From assembly GCA_037013495.1 (NCBI GenBank), contig CM072812.1, positions 78,475,840 to 78,539,839 on the forward strand: a stretch of 64,000 nucleotides of DNA, read 5' to 3'. The notes under the pieces are model-generated. The model was not told where the DNA came from. It searched no databases and saw only the letters and a list, made by a program, of their open reading frames with translations. A program made the position numbers and the translations under genes. The DNA is from Hippophae tibetana. Taxonomy: Eukaryota > Streptophyta > Magnoliopsida > Rosales > Elaeagnaceae. Positions 36,880 through 47,246 of this stretch are shown in pieces. Every line of letters starts with the position of its first letter. Position 1 is the first letter of the stretch.

Positions 36880-38010
36880 CTTAATATCTTCTTGAATTAT
36901 ATTCATACTATGTGAGATTATTATAACATTATTTGTGGCGTAATTTACCTTGATTTTAGATGATGTTCTTATTTTCCCAGTTTCATAATATATTTGACTC
37001 AATATTACTGCTCTTTCCTAGTTACGAGCTTTTTATCAAACTCTTCTGGTAGAACCTTTGGTTGGTATATTATTCGTGATGAGGATACCATTCTTGTTTT
37101 ATTAAAATGATAAGGACTGATAGACTTTTCTTTATGCCAATCCATTATGAAAATGAAAAATCTTAAAAAGATCCACAATCATTTGCTTTTACTCTTTTCC
37201 TAAAAAAATTAATATCTTTTTTAAAATTTTCACGAAAATAATTTAATTTCATTAAATTGTTAATTGGATAAATATTTTCAATCAACTCATAATAGAATAA
37301 TTGGTAAACAAACTTTAATTATGCTTCTTTAATAATGTTAAATCTGTTGTATATGATTGGTTTTCTTAATGATGTATGAACCTTTTTTATTGTGAAAAAT
37401 TTCATGGTTTCAAGTTGATCCTTTTATGATTTTCTTGCTAAATTATAAAGATTTAACAATTGGTCTGGATTTAAGCTTCTTTGTCTTTCCTTTTCTTCCT
37501 CGAGAAGAAATGTATCATCTGTTTCCCTGAAAATTACTGGTCTTAGTATTTTTCCTTCCATTGTCATTTTCCTTTTGCAGTTGTTTGGTTTTTGAGTGCT
37601 TTTGCATAGTTGCCTTCTAAGTTGGCTACTATATCACTGGGTGTGGGAAGCTTAGATATTTTGTAATTAGCAAAACTTTCTTTCACTTCAATCCTATTAG
37701 TGAATGTTTTATTAATTATACTAAAGAATCCAATTATTGTTCTACTTGCTTATGGTCATGTCTTATATATTCCTAGGGTTAATCTGTTGTAGAAAACATA
37801 ATATTTTTCTTTTTCTTCTTGAATCTTTTCTTTGAGCTCTTTTGCATATGTTATATCAAAAATTAAAGCTTTTGAAGAGTTATATTTTTCTCTTTTGATT
37901 ATTTCTAAAGTTTTATCATCTTATTTTGAGATTTCAATCTCTTTCTTTGTTGGAGTACTAGACTCTTCCTATTTTTCACATAAGAGTTCCTTTTTAAGAT
38001 ATAAAATCTC
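36880..38010 (-). pseudogene. Viroplasmin/TAV copy in cluster B, minus strand (fossil)
   Basis: Minus-strand similarity to the TAV region of copy A, including the viroplasmin end (FTNRIEVKESFANYKISKL, about 37655-37715) and a Lys/Glu-rich N-terminal stretch. Heavily broken. Confidence 0.75.
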
Positions 38011-38027
38011 TAGTTCATCTTTTATGG

Positions 38028-38110
38028 AATAATATCAAAAATACTCCTAGTTTTTAGGTTTCAAAAAATTCAAAAATACCCATCAAACATAACATAAGTT
38101 AAATATAACG
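38028..38110. repeat. End fragment of the inverted-repeat transposon family in cluster B
   Basis: ATATCAAAAATACTCCTAG and CAAAAATACCCATCAAAC resemble the ends of the element at 26246-27231. It borders the N-terminal end of the TAV region just as in copy A. Confidence 0.5.
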
Positions 38111-38135
38111 GAAGTAAATAGTAATATTCCTAAAA

Positions 38136-38960
38136 ATGAAAAAAGAAATAATAGAAAACCAAGAAATAATAAGAAATCAAGAAATAATAGAATTAAAAAT
38201 AGAAGACATCTCACGATTTTTTCATAGAAAATAGAAAATAGTAATAAGTAAATATTTTTTTGAAGAAATTCAAAAAACAAAATTCAATCTTAAAGAAAGA
38301 GATGGATTTAAAGATCCATAATTTTCATCTTTAAGGAAATTATTCTTAAGAATATACATAATGTATTATGAAATAAGCAATAAAGAAATGAATATTAACA
38401 TCACATATGCAAAACAAAAGTATAATATATTATTAATTGACAAAGAAATTATATTACATAAACTATCTGAAATCCCCCAAAAGTATAAAGAAAAGATTGG
38501 ATATATTAATTCAAGAAGAATTCAAATATTAATACAAACTCATTTTAGAGAAAGAATAGAAACACCCATAAAAATAACATTGCTAGATAATAGAATAATA
38601 AACAAAAAAACTGTTTTATTAAGAATGATACATGATAATTTGGGATAATATAAACTAAAATTTATAGCATATCTTATGTTTGATATTAATATTCATGATA
38701 AGAACTTAAACCAAATATTAAGTTTAACTTATAAATTAAAAACATGAGATTTAATGAAAGAAGAAAATCATTAATTTTCAATACACTACATAGTAGAATA
38801 TTCATTAACAAATTGTCATAATAGTTCAATATATGGACAAAATAAATTTATATAAATAGATAAAACCTTCCAAGAACTTGGACAAATAATAAAACCATAA
38901 ATACTAAGTAACTTTGAAATACTAGAGGAATAGCATTTAGATATCAAGAAAAAACCTCTA
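38136..38960 (+). pseudogene. Movement protein region of pararetrovirus (fossil)
   Basis: Contains a 95-residue open frame (38361-38648) with KLSEIPQKYKEKIGYINS, IQILIQTHFRERIETPI and LLDNRIINKKTVLL, features of the 30K-superfamily movement protein of Caulimoviridae, which widens plasmodesmata for cell-to-cell spread. Similarity continues past that frame to about 38960. Broken. Confidence 0.72.
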
Positions 38961-39219
38961 ATACTAGGAAGAAAAGGTAATGTGGTTAAAAACAATAATA
39001 TATCAAGATTTACTTTTATAGATCATGAAGGAGAAACCTTTAACAAATAAGTTAAAAAATAAAATATGAAGTTCACGTAATGAAAGCATTAGTTCATGAT
39101 GTCATATTAGGAAGACAATGACATTTAAAGGAAAATTAAAAATATACATTTAGAAATAGATGGAAACCTAGTAGGCATAACAAAAAATAAGTAATATTAA
39201 TGAAAGCTTTGAGGCTTTT

Positions 39220-40430
39220 AATAGAGGAAATGAATTTAGTCCAAGAATCAAACATAAAATACCTATAAGAAATAATCAAAATACAAAAAGAATTATTAAA
39301 AGAAATAAATGAATGTGATTATAATAAATTACAACAAAATTTATATATGAAATTTACACAACTAAGAAAAAATGTATATAACATACATTGAAACAATGAT
39401 ATTATAAGTCATAATTACAATCTCTTAGAAGGATTAAAAGTAGAACTACGTAGAAGATAATATGCCCTAATACCTAGAAATGAGAGAAGAAAAATCAAAC
39501 AAAAAAGATATAATTCCAATTTAATAGAATATAGAAAAAAATTAGAAGAATAATTCATGAATCCAAAAAATAGACATATAGAAAAATTAATTATTTTGTT
39601 AACACTAAATAATGAAGAATTAGAAGAATATTATAATGAAAAACTTTGTACAAACAAAAAGAAAGATAATATGATAATAATCAGCAAAACTGATTCTGAA
39701 CCAAAAATTATGACCCTAAAAGGTCATATAAAACCAATTTCATTACTAATTCCTTACCAAGAAGAAACATCAGACCTACATGTGGAAGAAAGAAATAAGC
39801 AAAGGTCAGGAGAACCTGACACAACTAATAGAAGAAGATAACCACCAAAATGGAAGAATGGTTGCATTGAGGAGCTAGAGGTAGTATCCTACCAGAATTT
39901 AAACTCCATGAAAATTATAGGTCTGATTTATTATATCTAGATTGTATAATAAATAGGAAAAAAGCTTTAGATAAATGGGTTAGTAGTATGAGTGTGCTCA
40001 TACAAACCTCTCAAACTACATAAACAATTTCTTCAATTTGTAAGGTATTGGTTTTCAAATTTAACAAACCAACAATATTTATTAATGTAAGGGAATGCTC
40101 CCACCGAAAGAGAGTATTTAAATATAGTAATAAATGAAATATATAAGAAATTTATTGGAGAAGATAAAGAAAGAACTATCACTAAATCCAGTGAAAATAA
40201 AATCAATGTATGAAGCCAAATGGTATCTAACAAATATGAAAATTTGTAACATGTGTTACATAGATTCTTTTATTTGTTGTGAATATGGAATGTATTACCA
40301 TAAATTACCACCCTATATACAAACAACTTAGAAGGAATTTTTTTTCCAAAAATGATCTAAAACATTACATAAGACCTTAACAGAAAGTTGGAATCAAAGA
40401 AATAGAAAAACCATACGAAACATCTTTGAA
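39220..40430 (+). pseudogene. Linker and capsid region of pararetrovirus (fossil)
   Basis: Follows the movement protein on plus. A Lys/Glu-rich linker (39557-39841) precedes capsid-like sequence with CNMCYIDSFICCEYGMYYHKL (about 40240-40320), matching the minus-strand capsid region of copy A. It runs almost directly into TAV sequence with no RT between. Broken. Confidence 0.68.
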
Positions 40431-40439
40431 ATAAGAAAG

Positions 40440-41176
40440 CTCAATTAGGCTGATGAAGTAGAAAAAGAGGAACAAAAAAAGACTTATGTGGTTTATAATG
40501 GCCTAAAATCAAGAATTTATTACAATTAGGTAGAAGTCAGTAAATCTATTCTAGGCTTTAGTGGAATAACTCATAGATCCTTCACCAATAGAATATAGGC
40601 TAAAGGTAGTTATACCAATTATAACGTACCAAAATTAATAAATTTAGAGGAGATAGTAAGGAATTACTCTACAACACTACAACAACATCCAACAAGTTTG
40701 TCAACTTAGGGAAAATAATAAGAACTCTAATACTATTTAGAGAATTATCTCTCCTAGAGACATCAAAGATGGTAAGGCATTCAATGCTATTCAGGGAAAC
40801 ATCTCCCAGAAATTCATTAGTCATTGAAGATGAAAAAAACCAATATATAAATCTTAGTAAACCATAATGGTTGAGCCTCTATAACTTGGCTAAAAAATCT
40901 ACCCATGAACACATCAAAGATATGAAGTTTTACACTATAGAAAAGGAATTTCCTATGGAAAGTAAATTTAATATTTTGGAAGGAGCTGATTTAATATTTG
41001 TTTACAAAGCTTTCCATGTAGGACTAATAGAAAAAATATATCTAGGAGTTAATTTAAGTGAATTAAATTATTTCCTAAAAAATTTCAAAAAAGTAATCAA
41101 GAACTTCAAAAAGAAGATAAAAGTAGGTGACAAACTTGTTTATCTCATATTTTTTAGTTCACTAATGGATTAGAAT
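40440..41176 (+). pseudogene. Viroplasmin/TAV copy in cluster B, plus strand (fossil)
   Basis: Viroplasmin-like start (TYVVYNGLKSRIYYN, about 40480-40530) followed by a frame (40871-41173) with LSLYNLAKKSTHEHIKDMKF, nearly the same as the matching stretch of copy A. Broken. Confidence 0.78.
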
Positions 41177-41214
41177 GAGGAAAGATGTATCAGTTCCTAT
41201 CACTTGATTTTTTC

Positions 41215-42480
41215 ATCTTCTATTTCAAGTCTAAATACTTGATTTTTTGTTGTGCAAATATTGTTTTTTTCTCAGACAATATTATTTCTTATTTTTTACA
41301 TTTTGTTAAGATTTTTCATATGTTTAGATAATATTGGTTGATATTATTACTAAAGATTAATATATCATCAATACAGACACAATAAAATGGGTGATATTCT
41401 TTAAAAATGTTTTCCATATATCATTGAAATATTCTTGGTGTCTGTTTTAATCCAAATGGTAAAACAATCCATTAAAATTATTCCTGTGAGGAACTAAAGA
41501 CTGTTAATAGTTGAGATTCTGTATCTAATCTTATTTGCTAGAATCCATTATTATAATCAAAACTTGAAAAATATTTATTTCCTTTGATTAGTAACTCTTC
41601 CTTTTTAGGGTAAAATAGCCATCATATATTTTTTCTTTATTTAGTGATTTAAAATGTATCACTATTCTTTTCCTTCTTCTTATTTTTTCAACTTCTTTTT
41701 CTACCAAAAATGCTAGGCTTGAGTGTGGACTCATGCTTTTTTGAATTACTCTTAGTTCTAAAATTTCTTAAATTTGTTTAATGAATTCTTCTTGATTTTC
41801 TGGTGTGTAGACTATAGGTTATACTTTTGTAACCTTATTATTAGGTTTTTTAGTTTTATACTTACTATGTCTTCAAGCTTATTAGTATTTTGATCTAAAA
41901 GATTTTCTAAACTTACTGTCTTAAGTGATTTCCTTATTTCTAGTAACCTCTTGTTTTCTTGTATTTCTTTTAAGAATGGATTTTCCTAGTCATTAAATTC
42001 TAAATCATTTTCATCTTTTAATTTTGTTACATTTTCTAAATGTGGTTTCTGTTTTTGATGTATCTCACCACATTTTCATTTTTATGTTGTTCAATAAACT
42101 TTTCTAATGACATACTCTTTCCATTTCTAACATTTGAAATATATATTGTTTCCCTTTCTAACATTGGTGTACTTATCTTATTTATATATTGTGTAAATGG
42201 TTGATATAAGAGTAAAAAAGTTATTTCTTATCAAAAATCAACTCTTATTTCCTATAGAAAACTTTTCTCTTATCATAATATCAATATATTTTATAATCTT
42301 GTTAAGGTTAATTATTGTATTATTTGCTATTCTTACTATTAAGTCCTTTGTTGTTGTAGTCCAAAGTCATTATAAAATACATATTTACTTGCTACATACA
42401 TATTGGGTTTAGTATCTATGTAAGCATGTAAATGGTATATATTTTACCTTTTGAATTTACATCTTATTTTTATGTAAGTA
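41215..42480 (-). pseudogene. Protease and reverse transcriptase fragment in cluster B (fossil)
   Basis: On minus: protease remains (HLHAYIDTKPNMYVASKYVF, about 42370-42440) and RT remains, including the LPFGLKQ motif and a following CIDDI active-site stretch (about 41360-41460). Order and sequence match copy A. Broken. Confidence 0.75.
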
Positions 42481-42500
42481 CTATTAGGATGAGCTATACT

Positions 42501-43080
42501 TGTTAGGATGGTCTGATTTGTAGAGAGAGAAACTAGGGAGAACTCATAGAATTTTTATAGAATTGTGTGAATCTCTTATGAGGTCCATGTATATATATAT
42601 ATGGCATTACATGTATATGTGTCAATTATATAGGAGGAACATGTCACACTGTGCCGTAGGGGTACAATCAATAAAAGTAACATATTTAAAGCTCGAGGTT
42701 GGCCACTATATGGCTTGGGCTGATGATCGGCCTTCCAATACTCAAAACTACTATGCGTAGGCATGCTTATCCTACTAGTATCATTATGGGTGTGAGCATA
42801 GACTGGTCTTCCAAGGTTGACTCGACTAATGGCTCAAGTTGTAAGTTAGATCAAGCTCTTGGGTTGATCCGTATGTTCAAATATCACGCCCCCTTACTCT
42901 TTTAGCTTAGTTCTTCAATGAGGGTGGAAGAGTAGCAATCGGGTAGTGAATTTGAAAAGCTTAGATTTCCCTAATAAATTCTTGTCGATTAATTGGAGAG
43001 AGAAGATATGCATCTCTATATAAGAAAAAGCCAGGGCACTTCTTCATTTCATCATTTCCTGGATATCGACCAATAATTGG
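42501..43080 (+). repeat. LTR-like promoter segment at the left edge of the gypsy composite
   Basis: Viral similarity stops at 42499 and a new sequence starts with TGTTAGGATGG. A good TATA box (CTCTATATAAG, 43013-43023) on plus lies near its end, followed by the plus-strand ORF region. A second copy was not found in the window, so whether it is an LTR of the gypsy element, of another element, or a promoter for the plus-strand ORF is open. Confidence 0.45.
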
Positions 43081-43269
43081 AACAAAAATGCTCTATTGTT
43101 TCATCTTGTGCCATATAAGTTCTTTACTCAAGCTTTTAAAGATACCTCATTGATTTTAATAGTTTTATGATTTCTTTTCAAGTCAGACACTAAATTCACT
43201 CTTCTTTTTACTTTGAAAACCCATCCTTAGGTAACCTATTTTTCCTCATACCTTATCATTTTGTGTTTT

Positions 43270-46200
43270 GTAATATTTTGTAGATACCATGAATAGAGAG
43301 TTATCGTGACGAGGTACTTGCCTTTTAGTTATGCTCTCTTGCTCTTCTCCTAAGACCTTAGGTTCTTAGGCCAAGTAGAAAATGATACATCAGGGTCCAC
43401 TAATGAAATGAACACCTTGAGTGAAGAGAATATGTCTGAGCCTTATCTTTCTATGTATAGGTTTTACTCATAAACCATGCCTAAAATTAGGTTGAATATG
43501 TCTCATACCCAGATATCAGTCTTAAGATTATAAAGGAAAAAATCTGAGAAGAAAGGCACAGGTGAACCCACATGTCGTACCAAAGGTTGAGAGGCTTAGG
43601 TTAAACCAAGTGGGTTAACTCCTCGGGATAAGGAGAGGCTAATAAAGATGTACGATATTCCCTCCTCAGTTTAGATAATGATCCCCAGGCTGGGGGTTCT
43701 TGATAGCGATACATCTCTTATTGAGTGACAACCTTTTCATGAAAAGGCCTTATAGCTAGGGGTTAGGTTTTTACTATACATCTTCATAAGGAAGCTCTTG
43801 GCCATTACTAAACCTATGCTAGGCCAATTGATGCCAAATGGGTGGAGCTACCTACTCTATCTTACTTTGATATGTAGAGAGCTTGGGGTCGAGTTGGAAA
43901 TGCCTAAGTTCAATGAGGCATATATGTTGAAATAGAATCCCACATATATATGGAGGGTCTACATGCCAGTCAAATATGTTTGAGGCATAAATGTGATCCT
44001 CCCCGAGAATGAGAATAACTGGAAGGAGTACTTCTTCTATGTGTCTGGTCGATAAGAAATGTCAGATATTGATGTGTGGCTGATAAGGAGGTCTTGGGTT
44101 GACACCAAACTTGTGATAAGGAATATGGGTTCCCTTATCACAACCTTAAGCCCCGAGGTCAAACAAAGATTGAATGATATCTAAAATTATCTACATGAGA
44201 AGACACAATGGAAGCAACTATTGAACAACCCATGCTTTATTGTGTGTGGGTTGATAAGGCGAGGCTTAATGGAGTCACCCCATAGGATAATTCATAAACC
44301 TTGCACATCTACCAAGTGAAAGACCCCTCCCACAGACTTTGGAGAGAGGTTTGAAGTATTGAGATCGAGATTTTGAAATCTAACACTCCCCTTTCCTTTT
44401 TTTTGTAGATACCATGGATTTTAATGCCCTATTGGTATGGGTTTAAGTAGGGTTACTAAATAGGGATGAGATCTTAAAAAATCATAACTTCCTAGCAAGG
44501 AACGATCTCTTCTAAGGTAAAAAAAGATAAGAAAATCCTTTGGGTAGGAGAGCATTCCTACACTATTCAAAAAGAAGAAATATGTGACCATTAATGAGAC
44601 CATACTCGTACATACCTTTTTGAACATCGTTGGGTCCATACCAACATCCTTAAGTTAGCACACTCCTATATCCATTACCTTGGGCCAATAAACACCTACC
44701 TCTTTGTGAAAGACTCAAGGAAGGATATAGGCATTATTGATGACCTTACTACCGATGTTAAGGGAGTGGCCCTATACAAGGGTATGGCTCTAGAAAAGGT
44801 GGACCACTATGTGGATAACCTCCTCTATATGATACATAGGAAATAGATCGATTTCATATGTAAGGATGTTGATTCTAGGGCCATTCTTAGCAGACTCTTG
44901 TACCAAGTAAGTATTAGCTTGCGCTTCTATTTATTTTATCTTGAGTAGTTATATTTTTCTAACCTTGAATTTTTTCTCGTGTTTTTAGGCCCAGATTCTT
45001 CATGGGCTTAGTAAATTTGGGGGTGTTTAGAGGTTGAAGCACAACCTTCTAGTGGAAAAAGAGAGTCATACCTCTACTGATGCTGAGAATGCTATATTGT
45101 TGGCCAAGGCCAACAAGTGAAAGAGAGAAACCATTAACAAGAAGGAAAAATTGGCCTGGGCTATACAAGAGCTAAATGAGAATTCAAGGAACTTGGAGCT
45201 GCTCGTGGAAGCCTAGAGAAAATTTGATGATGAGGTTAAAGCTTATAAGTGCAAGCTCAATGATGTTAAAGACACATTTTCTTATGAATAAGAGAAAATA
45301 AGGCACGAGCTTGATACCATAACCGAATAGCTCTCCTTGAGTGTTGAGATTGGGTACAACCTAGCCATAAAATCCCTTACAAAAGAGTCCAAAAAGAAAG
45401 GCCTCAAGCAATAATATTATCAAATCCTCAATATCCCAACCACTCTGTTGTACTCGTCCATACAAACTCAGAACAAGGATGACGAGTAGGATAATTGATG
45501 ATGAACCCGAGGTGGGAGATGGAGCTAGGGATCTTTGATTCTATGATAGGCTCGAGCCTCTTTATTATGTATTTTTTTTAATGGCTCAACGTCTCCTTCA
45601 TCCTGTATGGGTGCGAACTTGTCCTTTGTAATCTATCACACCTTGTTAATGAAACTTATTTTTTATGTGTACTTGTGAATTTATAGTATTTATTTATGAT
45701 GTTGACCCACTTCCTTACTTTCAAAAACATTTGACATCATAATTGTCCCAATGTCATGCCCTAAAAATTATGATTAGAGATACTATAATTCAAACATCCT
45801 CTTTTGTTAAAGAACTAAAATTTCACTCTATCTTTCTTGCTCGAACCTTATGGATTTTGATTAGTCAAATAGAGTCTTAGCTCAAGCTTTAAAATTAGAG
45901 AATGGTATACTAAACACTGAGGTAGAGAAATTAAAGGTTGAGTTGACTCGCCACAAGGATAAGATCTCTTTTTATGAAGAGACCAAGTGCAATTTATGTA
46001 AGGAGTATCTATCTCAAACTCGAGCTCGAGAGAGAAGGACCATGGCTAAAATGGCTGCTCTGGTTGACAAGGGGTCCCATTGGGCAAACTTTTACATGAA
46101 GTAATCTAAATAGGTGTTTCTAAAGGTGATGAGTGTTACTGAGGTATTGAAATATTCCAAACTTAACTCAAACTTAGCTTCCACCGAAGTAGAGGCCAAT

Positions 46201-46305
46201 TGCTATAAAAAAGTTGTCAAGATTTAGGCTGAGTTGTTGCCCTTAGTGGAAGAGGCAAATGACCTGAACATTGGTCGCGCGTCCAAATGCCTTAAGAACT
46301 TTTAA
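43270..46305 (+). pseudogene. Extra ORF antisense to gypsy pol, with intron-like signals (fossil)
   Basis: Plus-strand coding remains. The middle part (about 43800-44100) resembles the domain annotated in plants as 'transposase (putative), gypsy type' (NNWKEYFFYVSGR, VDTKL). The later part (about 45050-45420 and 45860-46300) is a Glu/Lys/Leu-rich probable coiled coil (LAKANK, ELNENSRNLELLVEA). Sequences like introns occur: GTAAGTATTA at 44909 to a T-rich tract ending TTTTTAG at 44989, and T-rich TTTTGTAG before ATACCATG at 43278 and 44410. Extra ORFs between pol and the 3' LTR, some antisense, are described for Tat elements. Their function is unknown. Broken. Confidence 0.6.
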
Positions 46306-46504
46306 TATTTTAAGAGACCAAGCTCTCCATTAATTAACTTTAAAATATTTGTAAGCTCGATCAATAGAATTTATTTTTAATAGGATGAACTTATAAAGCT
46401 TGATCAATGCACTTTATATTTGATAGGATGGACTTTTGAAGATCGATTAACGAAATATACCTATAACCTAACTTGGGAAACTATTGGAGCTCAGTCTACT
46501 GAGT

Positions 46505-47130
46505 TTATGATCGAGGTGACAAGCTCATGACATGGAATCTTAAGGGAGAGTTCTCTACTTGGTTTGTGACTTAGGTGATTAACTCTTTTGACATCATTTT
46601 GTCAAAGTATTCTACCTAGTTCCATACCTAGGTGATTAGCTTGTGGTATGGAATTTCAAGGGATAATGCTCTACCTAGTCTGTGATGAAGGTGATTAACT
46701 CTCTTGACATCATTTTTTTCAGAGGGCTTTACCTGATTACCTGATCGAGGTGATCAATTCGTGACATGGAATTTTAAGGGAGAATGTTATACCTGCTATG
46801 TGACCAAGGTGACAAACTCTTTTAACATCATTTTTGTCAGAGCATTCTACCTGGATCCTCATCGAGGTGATCAGCTCATGATATGGAATTTTAAGTGAAA
46901 GTACTCTACCCGGTCTATGACCAATGTGATCAACTCTCTTAACATCATTTTTTTCGAAGTGCTCTATGTGCTTCCTAATTGGGGTGATCAACTCGTGACA
47001 TGGAATTTTAAGAGATAGTGTTCTACCTTATCTGTGACTAAGGTGATCAACTCTTTTAACATCATTTTTGTTAGAGTGATGTACCTGGTTTAGTTAGGTG
47101 ATCAACTTATGACATGGAGTCTCAAGGGTA
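46505..47130. repeat. 117-bp tandem repeat array
   Basis: The anchor GACATGGAAT (or GATATGGAAT, GGTATGGAAT) recurs at 46529, 46646, 46763, 46880, 46997 and 47111, a 117-bp period with a shorter last step. Each unit also contains ACTCTYTTRACATCATTTTT. Units differ at several places. A frame at 46737-46991 on minus is only a product of the repeat. Tandem repeats in this part of Tat elements are known sources of satellite DNA. Confidence 0.88.
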
Positions 47131-47241
47131 ATAGTATCATTGCTCACTAAAAGTCATTATATATATATATATATATACATGGACTCTCAAGAGTGATAGT
47201 GTCATTGCTAACTAAAAGTCATTTCATATATATATATATCG
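47131..47241. repeat. Short direct duplication with (TA)n tracts
   Basis: Two copies of a block with TCATTGCTMACTAAAAGTCAT, each followed by a TA run (47158-47176 and 47226-47239). It continues the end of the 117-bp array and borders the solo LTR insertion. Confidence 0.6.
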
Positions 47242-47246
47242 GTGGT

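Larger units (their letters stand above)
36350..42499. mobile_element. Endogenous pararetrovirus cluster B (rearranged Caulimoviridae fossils)
   Basis: A mosaic of at least three related pieces in alternating orientation. Left, on minus: promoter region (TATA at 36514-36523) and TAV (about 36880-38010). Middle, on plus: movement protein (about 38136-38960), linker, capsid (about 39550-40420) and TAV (about 40440-41176). Right, on minus: RT and protease (about 41215-42480). Protein similarity to cluster A is clear in TAV, capsid, RT and protease. Heavily broken; only short frames are open. The right end is sharp at 42499, where the next element begins. It looks older or more disturbed than cluster A. 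Confidence 0.85.

Noticed and set aside
46737-46991. 84-codon frame on minus in the tandem array
   Set aside because: The predicted peptide just repeats with the 117-bp unit; it is a by-product of the array.
46505-47130. CRISPR-like regular repeats
   Set aside because: Units are contiguous 117-bp tandem copies without unique spacers, in plant DNA inside a retrotransposon.
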